The notes: generated by a model not told the origin, from the sequence alone. A stretch of 36,233 nucleotides of DNA from Bacteroidales bacterium (GCA_012517575.1 JAAYUQ010000006.1:1-36233), one strand, 5' to 3'; shown: positions 1 to 7,440, counted from the first letter of the stretch. Translations and numbers: made by a program.

Positions 1-236
1 ATGTTTACCAATTTGAATTTGTCAATTGATAATTCCTCAGCTCTAAGTTCATCGGAAGGATAAAAATTAGTATAAAATGGCTTTATATTTTTATCTAGAG
101 AAGAAAATTTGACTTGCATCAAATCATTAATTTCCATTTTCAGTTCGCCATTGGTTATTATTACTTCTTTAGTACAAGAAGAGAAAAATAATATTATACC
201 AATAAATGTTATTGTTAAATTTAAACGGGTATTCAT
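1..236 (-). CDS. Lipoprotein, N-terminal fragment (possible GH36-like glycoside hydrolase)
   Basis: An open frame starts with ATG at 236 and runs off the left edge, giving 78 residues. It opens with MNTRLNLTITF, a hydrophobic stretch, and the lipobox-like LFFSSC (Cys about residue 21), so the product is probably an exported lipoprotein. After the signal comes ITNGELKMEINDLMQVKFSS and then a FYPSDELRAEE stretch. That order resembles the start of secreted alpha-galactosidase/GH36-type enzymes in Bacteroidota, but too little is present to be sure. It lies 20 bp downstream of the amidohydrolase gene on the same strand and is probably the last visible gene of the tagatose operon, where a galactoside- or galactosaminide-releasing hydrolase would make sense. 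The lipoprotein call is fairly firm; the enzyme family is a guess. Confidence 0.6.
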   Translation of the reverse strand, partial: MNTRLNLTITFIGIILFFSSCTKEVIITNGELKMEINDLMQVKFSSLDKNIKPFYTNFYPSDELRAEELSIDKFKLVN

Positions 237-256
237 TTTTGACAATTTTTTAAATA

Positions 257-1345
257 TTAATGAAATATTTTTTTTGCATTTTTATAATAAATCTTTTTCA
301 ATACTTTATCAGGCAAATTGAAGCCATTGTAATACCAATGATAATTGTAATCAGGGATATAAAAATGTTCGTCATTTGTCTGTAAAATTCTTAAGATATT
401 TCTATACATTTCTTTGGTAGTCCCATTATCCGTTCCAAACAAAACTCTATCAGCGTATTGAATTAAAAAAGATCTGGTAGCACGAGGAGTACACGAAGAT
501 TCAGCCATTCTTCCCGCAATATCAATGTATAGGTTAGGATATTTATCTAACAATTTGCCTAAGCGAACTAAATCCTGATTCATGTTTAAATAATGACAGG
601 CAATAAAAATGGTTTTTGGATTAGCAGCTACAGCATTTTCAAATGATTTCATTAATTGCTCATAACCTAAACACCCAATTTGTGTAGTATCTACCTTCCA
701 TTTTGAAGCATTTATCAAACCATCATTATATCTGTCAATAGGTTGATACATCCAAATAGGTTCTGCTATATGAATAATGATAGGCATTTTGAGTTCCCCG
801 CATTTTTCCAAAAGGGGTTTTAATTTGGGATTATCTAAATGAATATTGCGTCCTTCGGTTGGATAACCATATAAATCACCAAATCCTTTATCTCCCATTT
901 CTCCAACCCCAACAGCACCTAATTTATGACATTTGACAAGAGATTCAATTGCTCGTTTCTCCCAATCAGGTTTATCAAAATCAGTATAATCAAAACTACA
1001 GCAGAAGGCAAATCTATTTTTATAAGGACTATATTTTTCAACAAATTTTTCAAAAGGTAATCCTATCCAACTACAACTAAGTAAATAAGTTTTTTCAATT
1101 CCGTATTCGTCCATATTCTTAATCCATTCACGAATCTCATCGTCTGTTTTAGCATAATCATGAGAATGCGTATCTATTACCGGATATTTTGCAACTTTTA
1201 CATTTGAAATCTGAATATTAAATATAGAATGAGGTTCATAATTTTTTAACAACAAAGTATCTTCCAGATTTTGTCCAAAACTAAAACTTGGGAAAAAACA
1301 AATAGAAAAGAGAAAAAATAATGTTCGTTTGATTAAAAGTTTCAT
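257..1345 (-). CDS. Exported amidohydrolase-family (Amidohydro_2-like) metal-dependent hydrolase
   Basis: The 362-residue product begins with a clear signal peptide (residues 1-25, ending SFSFGQ), so it should act in the periplasm or outside the cell. The metal-site HxH of the amidohydrolase superfamily is visible as DTHSHD (His60, His62). Further candidate ligands are the His in IIIHIAEP and IACHYLN, and the late Asp in FGTDNG (about Asp306), in the order expected for a TIM-barrel Amidohydro_2 protein. Family members include lactonases, decarboxylases and amide hydrolases, so the reaction is not determined. It lies 13 bp after the aldolase gene and is very likely co-transcribed with it. The signal peptide argues against it being AgaA, the cytoplasmic N-acetylgalactosamine-6-phosphate deacetylase. 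Confidence 0.8.
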   Translation of the reverse strand: MKLLIKRTLFFLFSICFFPSFSFGQNLEDTLLLKNYEPHSIFNIQISNVKVAKYPVIDTHSHDYAKTDDEIREWIKNMDEYGIEKTYLLSCSWIGLPFEKFVEKYSPYKNRFAFCCSFDYTDFDKPDWEKRAIESLVKCHKLGAVGVGEMGDKGFGDLYGYPTEGRNIHLDNPKLKPLLEKCGELKMPIIIHIAEPIWMYQPIDRYNDGLINASKWKVDTTQIGCLGYEQLMKSFENAVAANPKTIFIACHYLNMNQDLVRLGKLLDKYPNLYIDIAGRMAESSCTPRATRSFLIQYADRVLFGTDNGTTKEMYRNILRILQTNDEHFYIPDYNYHWYYNGFNLPDKVLKKIYYKNAKKIFH

Positions 1346-1358
1346 GGTTATATTATTT

Positions 1359-2177
1359 TTAAGTTGTTTTTACTATTTCGTATTTCTCTGTCAATAAGTT
1401 TACAACAGCATCTATTGCTACTGGAAAAACTTTTCGCAAGTCAATTTCATCTGAATTCATTAAAACATTTTTTAAAGTTCGCATAAAAATATCTTTAATT
1501 TCAGTTGCTAAATTCACTTTGGAAATGCCATTCCGAATAGCTTCTTGAATCATTGTTTTCGGAATACCTGAACTTCCATGAAGAACCAATACTGTATTTA
1601 TTGCTTGATGAATTTCTTTCAGACGTTCTATGTTTAATTTTGGAGCTGCTTTATAAAACCCATGAGCCGAGCCAATAGCAATTGCTAATGCGTCAACACC
1701 TGTTTGTTCAACAAATAACTTCGCCTCTTCTACAGCTGTAAAACCTCCTTCTTGCTCTTGTACTAATTTTGCTATATAACCTAATTCTGCTTCTACGTTG
1801 GCATTATATGCTTTTGCTCTCTTTACAACTTCCCGAGTAATTTTAACATTCTCTTCAAAATCTTTATCACTAGCGTCTATCATTACAGAATCAAAACCTG
1901 CATCTAAACATTGTTGAACCAAATCTATAGAATTTGCATGATCTAAATGTAGCCATCCCTCTATTTCATAATCTTTTAGTCCTTGGCGAGCCATTGAAAC
2001 AGCCATATTAAGTCCCATGTAATCAATAGAACTTTGGGTTAATTGAAGAATCGCTGCTGAATGAGTTTTTGATGCTGCAATTAAAATAGCCTTTAGTGTT
2101 TCAAGATTATAAAAATTTGTCGCTAAAATGGCAGCTCTATGAATTTGAGATTGTTTAAGTTTTTCTTGTATTGTCAT
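1359..2177 (-). CDS. gatY: Class II tagatose/fructose-bisphosphate aldolase, GatY/KbaY type
   Basis: A 272-residue class II (zinc) aldolase that cleaves a ketohexose bisphosphate to dihydroxyacetone phosphate and glyceraldehyde 3-phosphate. The catalytic Asp and first Zn ligand are seen in LHLDH (Asp79, His80). Glu131 lies in VEAELG, and the other Zn ligands are in IGSAHG (His172) and LVLHGSSG (His200). Length and motif spacing match GatY/KbaY rather than the longer FbaA type. The start ATG overlaps the kinase stop by 4 bp (ATGA), which suggests translational coupling. With the isomerase, GatZ-like and kinase genes upstream, tagatose-1,6-bisphosphate is the likely substrate. A fructose-bisphosphate aldolase cannot be excluded from sequence alone. 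Confidence 0.88.
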   Translation of the reverse strand: MTIQEKLKQSQIHRAAILATNFYNLETLKAILIAASKTHSAAILQLTQSSIDYMGLNMAVSMARQGLKDYEIEGWLHLDHANSIDLVQQCLDAGFDSVMIDASDKDFEENVKITREVVKRAKAYNANVEAELGYIAKLVQEQEGGFTAVEEAKLFVEQTGVDALAIAIGSAHGFYKAAPKLNIERLKEIHQAINTVLVLHGSSGIPKTMIQEAIRNGISKVNLATEIKDIFMRTLKNVLMNSDEIDLRKVFPVAIDAVVNLLTEKYEIVKTT

Positions 2178-3127
2178 AATGAAATACTTTGTTTAAATTT
2201 TTCCTTTGCAATTTGTTCTATATTTTCTTTTGAGGTAAACGCACTAGTTCCTCCTGAAGCTGTTGTGTTAATCGCACCTATTAAATTCCCAAATCTCTGG
2301 CATTCAGTCAAAGACTGTCCTTTTATAAATTGGTAAATAAATCCAGAATTAAAACTATCTCCTGCTCCAATAGCATCCACAACATTTTCATTGAGAAAAG
2401 CTTCTTGATAATGTTGAGTACCATCTTTTTGTACCAATATCGAACCATTTTTTCCACACTTTATGATACATACATTAATAAATGGTAGGATTTTTTCTAT
2501 GGCAGTATTAAGATCTGAAGAGCCAGTCAATAATTGTAGTTCTTTTTCATTTGGCATGAAGACAGATACATAGGGTAAAATTGTTTTATAATCTAAATCC
2601 CATTTTTCGGATGGATCCCATTGTGTGTCTAATGAGGTTCTAACTCCATTTTCAGAAGCAAACTTTAAAATTTTCAGTAAATCTTTTTTTAATCCTGACT
2701 GCATAAAAATTGATGATATATGAATGTGTTTTGTTTTTTGAAAAATTTTCTTATCGATATCATCAAAAGTCATGAAGTCCATTGCACCTTGAAAGGTTAT
2801 ATTGGCTCTATCCTCTCCATAGTTAAGTACAATAGTAGCTCCAGTAGGATATTTATCGCTCTGTATCAAGAAATTAGTATATACAGATTTTTCAGCGAGA
2901 CTATTTTTTATCAATTTACCAAAAACATCATTTCCTATCATTCCGACAAAAGCTGTTTTAACTCCCAATGCAGCAATATTTGCAGCAAAAATAGCTGTAG
3001 AACTCCCTAAAGTCAGAGTCATATCTTTAGCAAATTTTTCTTTCCCAACTTGTGGAAATCCATCTATTTTATTTAGAATTATATCTGTATTCAATTCTCC
3101 AATAGCAACAACATCGAACTTTTTCAT
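2174..3127 (-). CDS. PfkB-family sugar kinase, probable tagatose-6-phosphate kinase
   Basis: A 317-residue ribokinase/PfkB-fold kinase. The C-terminal signature DAIGAGDSFNSGF is intact, with the catalytic base Asp257 in GAGD. The N-terminus KKFDVVAIGELNTDII is typical of the family. The usual glycine pair of the sugar-binding region is not present: the corresponding stretch reads LGSSTAIFAANIAALG. In this operon the expected job is phosphorylating tagatose-6-P to tagatose-1,6-bisphosphate for the adjacent aldolase, which is inference from context because PfkB substrates are hard to predict. The gene overlaps its neighbours by 4 bp on each side (2174-2177 and 3124-3127), so the three reading frames are tightly coupled. 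Confidence 0.85.
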   Translation of the reverse strand: MKKFDVVAIGELNTDIILNKIDGFPQVGKEKFAKDMTLTLGSSTAIFAANIAALGVKTAFVGMIGNDVFGKLIKNSLAEKSVYTNFLIQSDKYPTGATIVLNYGEDRANITFQGAMDFMTFDDIDKKIFQKTKHIHISSIFMQSGLKKDLLKILKFASENGVRTSLDTQWDPSEKWDLDYKTILPYVSVFMPNEKELQLLTGSSDLNTAIEKILPFINVCIIKCGKNGSILVQKDGTQHYQEAFLNENVVDAIGAGDSFNSGFIYQFIKGQSLTECQRFGNLIGAINTTASGGTSAFTSKENIEQIAKEKFKQSISL

Positions 3128-4353
3128 TTCAAATAATCGTTTAAATTGACAATATTAAAAGCATAAAAATATTTATCCATTGTATGCTCAATTTTCTCTA
3201 AAACTACTGCTTCGGCATCAATACCATTCCTTTTCAAATTATCATATAATTTAAGACGAGCTACAGAAGCTTCTGGATGTTGCCAAATATATCTGCAACC
3301 TGTTTTAATTAACCACTCTTTCCTTTCATAAGTAAGCTGATCGAAAGATTTATCTTTTTCATCAGGTTGGAGCCATTTTATCCAGCGTTTTGAATCATAA
3401 ACTAGTTTCCATAAAGTTTTTTTCATATTTGACAGCTGAGCAATTTTCTCTAATTCATCTAATTCCTGTTCTTTATTTTCCAATTCAATGAGTGCGTCAT
3501 ATTCATCAATTGTAAATTCTGGTCCCACATTGGCGGCTCCCATTCCTGATGTTGGATAATCTTGAGGATTATCAACCCCATCTGTATAATGTCCTTTTAT
3601 GTAACTTCCAAATTGTTTAACTTTTTGGCTTAAATCTTTTGCAGTTTTAGTATCAAAAACGGTAGTATGTAAGTCAGTTCCAACTTTACCAACTATAAAA
3701 CATGGCCAGACGTCAGCCAAGTTGACTGCCTCAAGTCCTTTCTTAAGTTCATTAATAAAAATATCAAAAACTTTTTCATCAGCAAGACCTCCGTGTACTT
3801 CCTCTGTACCAACTTCATAAGAAATTGTTGGATAGTTATGTTTCCTTCGAAAAGTTTCTGCGTGCATAATTAATTCGATGGTTCGTTCAACAACAGTTTT
3901 AATGTTAATGGTTTCATCTTTTGGGAGAAATATATCTACTGTGGGATCTACATGAATCATATCAAATCCGGCTGCTATTGCACTTTCAAAGGACTTTTTA
4001 ACAGCACTCATCGCTTTTTCTAAGTCCCATTTTTCTATTGCCTGAATATCTTTTAGCCAAGGTCCGCCATGATCGATAGCAGCAATATAAGGTCCTTTGT
4101 AATTTATGGTCTCAGATTCAATTTTTAATAATTTAATAAATTCTTGGTGATTCAGTCCAGTATAACCTCCATCAGTGTCTACCTGATTAAGCGTTGCTGC
4201 AAATAGAATTGGGGAATTGTTCCTTTTAGCTGCTCTAAATGCAGCTTTAATCACCGAAATCGAATTGGGACAAACAGCTAATAATGTTCGTTTAATTTTT
4301 GTTTGAGATTCAAGATCAGCTATCTGTTGCAATATGTTTTCTAATTTAGCCAT
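3124..4353 (-). CDS. gatZ: GatZ/KbaZ-like protein (tagatose-bisphosphate aldolase partner or epimerase)
   Basis: A 409-residue protein of the GatZ/KbaZ family. The N-terminal pattern is family-like: SISVIKAAFRAAKRNNSPIL, then NQVDTDGGYTG and AIDHGGPWLKD, which correspond to the NQVNQFGGYTG and GGDHLGPN segments I know from GatZ. In enterobacteria GatZ/KbaZ was described as a non-catalytic subunit that stabilises GatY/KbaY. Some homologues have been reported to act as 4-epimerases interconverting tagatose- and fructose-6-phosphate. Either role fits here, since a gatY-type gene lies in the same operon. It ends in a 4-bp overlap with the kinase and begins 6 bp after agaS. I call the family confidently and the exact activity only tentatively. 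Confidence 0.85.
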   Translation of the reverse strand: MAKLENILQQIADLESQTKIKRTLLAVCPNSISVIKAAFRAAKRNNSPILFAATLNQVDTDGGYTGLNHQEFIKLLKIESETINYKGPYIAAIDHGGPWLKDIQAIEKWDLEKAMSAVKKSFESAIAAGFDMIHVDPTVDIFLPKDETINIKTVVERTIELIMHAETFRRKHNYPTISYEVGTEEVHGGLADEKVFDIFINELKKGLEAVNLADVWPCFIVGKVGTDLHTTVFDTKTAKDLSQKVKQFGSYIKGHYTDGVDNPQDYPTSGMGAANVGPEFTIDEYDALIELENKEQELDELEKIAQLSNMKKTLWKLVYDSKRWIKWLQPDEKDKSFDQLTYERKEWLIKTGCRYIWQHPEASVARLKLYDNLKRNGIDAEAVVLEKIEHTMDKYFYAFNIVNLNDYLK

Positions 4354-4359
4354 TGTAGT

Positions 4360-5508
4360 TTAGTATTTATTGAAATTGTTGTATATGGTTACTCCTTCGA
4401 CTACTCTTGAAATATTCCCTGATAAAGAAGGATTATCAGGATTTAAACCGAAAAACAACGATTTATAGTAGCCTAATAGCTGACCAACTAACACATAAGC
4501 CACACAACCATATTCTTTAACTTGAGAATATGTATTACCAGTAAATATTTCTGTATCAAAATGGATTTTTTCAATTTTAACTGGGTTTTGTCCACATACT
4601 GCAATTTGTGCTGTTACTTTATTATTTTTATTTATTTGTTTTACTAAATCTTTTTCATATTGCAATACATATTCATCATCCGAAAATAAATAAACTAAAA
4701 GTGTTTTATTATTAATCACTGCTTTAGGCCCATGTCTAAATCCTAAGAAAGAATCATATTTACAGATAATTTTTCCATCAGTCATCTCTTGTAACTTTAA
4801 ATGACATTCTTGAGCTATCCCTTTTAATTCTCCAGAACCTAAAAATACAGCTCGTTCAAATTTTTTTTCAACAATGTTTTGAATTTCCTTTTCGTAAGAA
4901 TTAAGCATTTTTACTGCGTTTAAACTTAAAGTTTCAATAGCTGAAAATTCATTTTCAATTGTTTCAATATTCAAGATAAGAAGCATAGTTAGTAACATAG
5001 TAGAAAAGCTGCTTGTCATTGCTAACCCTTTGTCATCTGTTTCTGGTGGTAATATTAATAATAAGGTATTATCAAGATTTGCATTTTTGGCCAACTCTCC
5101 ATTTTGATTACAAGTAATGATAATGTGAGAAATTTTTTTACATAAAGAATTAGCAATATTGACAACACCCATGCTCTCGGGACTATTTCCTGACCTTGCA
5201 AAAGAAACAAGAACTATTTCCTTTTCTTTTTGAAAAAAAATATGAGGGTGAGTAATAAGATCACTTGAAGGAATCACCTTAAAATTAAAAAAATTCTTTT
5301 GTGGTAAAATCATTGAGAGAACATTCCCGATAAAAGCAGAAGTGCCTGCTCCAGTAAAAATGATTTCGGTATCTTTCGAAAGTAATCGTTTCGAAACAAA
5401 AGAATAAATTTTTTGTTTATTCTGCAAAATTAATTGATATTCTTTTATCCACATATTTGGCTGTTGGTGAATCTCTTTGTAAGTTGCGATATCCTTATTT
5501 AATCTCAT
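4360..5508 (-). CDS. agaS: AgaS-family SIS-domain sugar isomerase/deaminase
   Basis: A 382-residue protein with two SIS (sugar isomerase) domains. The first contains the phosphosugar-binding GAGTSAFIG (from residue 53) and SFARSGNSPES (from about residue 102). The opening residues YKEIHQQPNMW match the conserved start of AgaS-type proteins. AgaS converts galactosamine-6-phosphate to tagatose-6-phosphate with release of ammonia, which would feed the kinase and aldolase downstream. It is the first gene of the minus-strand operon, directly facing the DeoR regulator across a 278-bp control region. GlmS/GlmD-like SIS proteins are the main alternative, but the partner genes favour AgaS. Confidence 0.87.
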   Translation of the reverse strand: MRLNKDIATYKEIHQQPNMWIKEYQLILQNKQKIYSFVSKRLLSKDTEIIFTGAGTSAFIGNVLSMILPQKNFFNFKVIPSSDLITHPHIFFQKEKEIVLVSFARSGNSPESMGVVNIANSLCKKISHIIITCNQNGELAKNANLDNTLLLILPPETDDKGLAMTSSFSTMLLTMLLILNIETIENEFSAIETLSLNAVKMLNSYEKEIQNIVEKKFERAVFLGSGELKGIAQECHLKLQEMTDGKIICKYDSFLGFRHGPKAVINNKTLLVYLFSDDEYVLQYEKDLVKQINKNNKVTAQIAVCGQNPVKIEKIHFDTEIFTGNTYSQVKEYGCVAYVLVGQLLGYYKSLFFGLNPDNPSLSGNISRVVEGVTIYNNFNKY

Positions 5509-5539
5509 TGTTGTTTTATTTTAAATATTTATTTGAAAA

Positions 5540-5547
5540 CAAAAATA
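5540..5547 (-). promoter_or_regulatory. Putative -7 element of the agaS operon
   Basis: Read on the minus strand this is TATTTTTG, a full match to the Bacteroidota -7 consensus TAnnTTTG, about 31 bp upstream of the agaS start codon. No clear TTTG -33 box is found at 19-21 bp, so the promoter may need an activator or be a weak match in AT-rich DNA. Confidence 0.4.
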
Positions 5548-5577
5548 GATTCAAAAGAATTTTCTGAAAATTATTTT

Positions 5578-5597
5578 ATTATGTTGTACAACATAAT
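5578..5597. promoter_or_regulatory. Perfect 20-bp palindrome, candidate operator
   Basis: ATTATGTTGTACAACATAAT is its own exact reverse complement over 20 bases. It lies between the divergent agaS and DeoR-family genes, about 30 bp upstream of the candidate agaS -7 element. Position and symmetry suggest a dimer-binding site, most simply for the DeoR-family protein encoded next door. The assignment to that protein is inference. Confidence 0.65.
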
Positions 5598-5658
5598 TTT
5601 GTTATACTATTCGTAATGTGCGCATTATCAATAAAATATGTTGTTTTTAATTTAAAAA

Positions 5659-5717
5659 AAACGTTTCGAAATGTTTCACAAATAAATAATTGGATGAAAT
5701 TTTTTTATTTCGAAATG
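5659..5717. promoter_or_regulatory. Pair of TTTCGAAATG boxes, candidate second regulatory site
   Basis: The ten bases TTTCGAAATG occur twice, at 5664-5673 and 5708-5717, 44 bp apart centre to centre (about four helical turns). Each is centred on a TTTCGAAA or ATTTCGAAAT dyad. The first extends to an 18-bp near-palindrome (5659-5676, eight of nine pairs match). The second lies just upstream of the candidate -7 element of the DeoR-family gene. They could be paired binding sites for autoregulation or for another factor. Confidence 0.45.
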
Positions 5718-5723
5718 AATAAT

Positions 5724-5731
5724 TACTTTTG
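5724..5731 (+). promoter_or_regulatory. Putative -7 element of the DeoR-family gene
   Basis: TACTTTTG matches the Bacteroidota TAnnTTTG consensus and lies 55 bp before the start codon. No TTTG is seen at the expected -33 distance. The nearby TTTCGAAATG box would overlap the polymerase-binding region. Confidence 0.4.
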
Positions 5732-5743
5732 TATTAAGAAAAG

Positions 5744-5771
5744 GATGTAAAATCCCTGATGTAAAATCCCT
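5744..5771 (+). repeat. Two tandem copies of a 14-bp unit in the regulator leader
   Basis: GATGTAAAATCCCT occurs twice head to tail (5744-5757 and 5758-5771), ending 15 bp before the start codon of the DeoR-family gene. It lies in the presumed 5' untranslated leader. A recent slip-duplication is the simplest explanation. Confidence 0.8.
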
Positions 5772-5786
5772 GTCAATATTTTAATT

Positions 5787-6572
5787 ATGAAAATACCATA
5801 TTCAGCTAAAGAAAGAAGGGCAGAAATACTTCATTCATTAAAAAATTCTCCTAAACTTACTGTTAAGGAACTCGGGGAAAAGTATGAAGTTTCGGAAGTT
5901 ACGATTCGAAAGGATTTAAATGAATTAAAAAAGAGAAATTTAATAACTCGTACTCGTGGAGGCGCGGTTCGCCAACCTGAATTAAATATTGGCAATGATA
6001 TAGCTATTCAACAAAAACAGTTGTATAATTATAAGGAGAAAAGAGCTATTGGGATGCTTGCGGCTTCGCTTGTTAAAGAAAATGAAACAATAATATTAGA
6101 TTCCGGAACTACCACACTTGAAATTGCTAAAAATCTTCAGATATTCCAAAAACTGACTATTATAACCAATGCTATCAACATTGCAGTTGAACTTTCTAAA
6201 TATAATCGTTTTACGGTTATTTTACTCGGTGGACATTTGAGAGAGTCATCTTTATCTACAGTTGGTCCTTTAACAGAATCAGCTTTGAAAAATTTCTATT
6301 GCGATAAATTATTTCTTGGCATAGACAGTTTTAGTTTGGAAAAAGGAGTATCTACTCCTAATATAGAAGAAGCAAACATAAATCAAACCATGATGTCTAT
6401 GGCAAAAGAAACCATTGCAGTATTTGATTCATCGAAATTTAATAAAAGAAGCTTTGCATATATTGCTCCTATCAATAGAATTCACTCAATCGTAACCGAT
6501 GAAGGAATACCAAGAGACATAAAAGCTCAATTAAAGAGAATGAATATTCAACTTTATATAGCGAAAATTTAA
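5787..6572 (+). CDS. DeoR/GlpR-family transcriptional regulator
   Basis: A 261-residue DeoR-family protein. Residues about 24-58 form the N-terminal helix-turn-helix (LTVKELGEKYEVSEVTIRKDLNEL followed, in two parts, by the diagnostic TRGGAV turn). The C-terminal half is a sugar-phosphate-sensing domain carrying the family motif DSGTTTLEIAKNL, a later LLGGHLRESSLS and the FDSSKF stretch. Such proteins usually repress sugar-catabolic operons until a phosphorylated intermediate binds. Divergent placement next to the agaS operon makes it the likely local regulator, analogous to AgaR, with the palindrome at 5578-5597 as candidate operator. The effector is not known; an amino-sugar or tagatose phosphate is plausible. 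Confidence 0.9.
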   Translation: MKIPYSAKERRAEILHSLKNSPKLTVKELGEKYEVSEVTIRKDLNELKKRNLITRTRGGAVRQPELNIGNDIAIQQKQLYNYKEKRAIGMLAASLVKENETIILDSGTTTLEIAKNLQIFQKLTIITNAINIAVELSKYNRFTVILLGGHLRESSLSTVGPLTESALKNFYCDKLFLGIDSFSLEKGVSTPNIEEANINQTMMSMAKETIAVFDSSKFNKRSFAYIAPINRIHSIVTDEGIPRDIKAQLKRMNIQLYIAKI

Positions 6573-6618
6573 TCAATGAGACCACTTGAATAAGTCTTCT
6601 TTGATTGAAGATTAGGGG

Positions 6619-6640
6619 AAAAACTGAAAATCAGCTTTTT
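6619..6640. terminator. Weak A/T-flanked hairpin between convergent genes
   Basis: AAAAACTGA and TCAGCTTTTT can pair around an AAA loop with one bulged C, and both flanks are A- or T-rich. It sits between the ends of the plus-strand regulator and the minus-strand lipoprotein gene, where a bidirectional terminator would be expected. The stem is short, so this is tentative. Confidence 0.35.
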
Positions 6641-6694
6641 ATAAGATTAATTTTCTGCGTTTTAGACTTTTTAAAGTAGATTCATCAATTTTTT

Positions 6695-7351
6695 TCAAAA
6701 ACTTATTGAACTGGTATTTTTAGCTTTTCTTTTATTAGATAAATTTCCTTGAAGATATTTAACAGAATTTTTTTCGTTTCTCTGCAGAGATTCGTCGAAA
6801 TGCGGCAGCGTTCCGGAAAAATTTCCTTTTAATTTCAAGGAATCTTGCAGAACGAAATCACAATTCAGTGAAAAATTTTCACCCTCACGGTTGACCGTCA
6901 TCTTTCCGCCAACAATCAGTTTTTGTGCGGATTTCAATGGATTAGGTTCATAATAATTAATGACAGCTCCTAACGTATAGACCTGATCGTCAATGGTATC
7001 ATTTATTCCGGGAGCAATGGTAAAAGGTTCGCCACTCTTATCAACCATGTAAATTCCTTCGGGAAGAAGTGTATCGGAAGGTGATACAAAAATATCTTCC
7101 AGAAAAAGATATTGACCATAACCCGAAAGTTCATTTTGATCATTTATCTTCAACGAATCTGTGAACAAATTTACTGTCAAAACATTGTTCGCATTCAGAT
7201 AATCTGCATAATAATCACCGTAAAAAACGACGAAGCCCCATGTATAAGTCGGATTCAACTCGTACTGATAAGGTTGGTTGGAGACACTGTCTTTGCAGGA
7301 AGTAAAAGCCAAAATTGTTGTTACAATTGCCAAAAAAATCAACTTTTTCAT
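6695..7351 (-). CDS. Hypothetical lipoprotein
   Basis: The start is placed at ATG 7351, giving MKKLIFLAIVTTILAFTSC, a good lipoprotein signal with the lipobox Cys at about residue 19. A frame extension upstream (to 7396) would only put extra residues before this signal. The mature part (about 200 residues) is rich in acidic and aromatic residues and in beta-like segments such as GQYLFLEDIFVSPSD, PEGIYMVDKSGEPFT and VYTLGAVINYYEP. I do not recognise a named family, though this style of repeated beta-strand lipoprotein is common in Bacteroidota. It lies 89 bp after the LolE-like gene on the same strand and converges with the DeoR-family gene. Function unknown. Confidence 0.72.
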   Translation of the reverse strand: MKKLIFLAIVTTILAFTSCKDSVSNQPYQYELNPTYTWGFVVFYGDYYADYLNANNVLTVNLFTDSLKINDQNELSGYGQYLFLEDIFVSPSDTLLPEGIYMVDKSGEPFTIAPGINDTIDDQVYTLGAVINYYEPNPLKSAQKLIVGGKMTVNREGENFSLNCDFVLQDSLKLKGNFSGTLPHFDESLQRNEKNSVKYLQGNLSNKRKAKNTSSISF

Positions 7352-7440
7352 GAATTTTTTATGGTTGTTTTTAATTAATAAAAATCTATGGAACAAATGG
7401 TTTTATAAAAAATATTTCTTCATTATATTTTTCGACCAAC

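Noticed and set aside
257-1345. Amidohydrolase as AgaA (N-acetylgalactosamine-6-phosphate deacetylase)
   Set aside because: AgaA is cytoplasmic and of the NagA-like subgroup. This protein has a signal peptide and an Amidohydro_2-like layout.
5578-5771. CRISPR-like or transposon-end origin of the palindrome and repeats
   Set aside because: There are only two tandem copies of one unit, no spacers of equal length and no transposase or cas gene nearby. A regulatory explanation is simpler.
6595-6611. TCTTC/GAAGA hairpin after the DeoR-family gene
   Set aside because: It has only five pairs with a seven-base loop and no T run, too weak to call a terminator.
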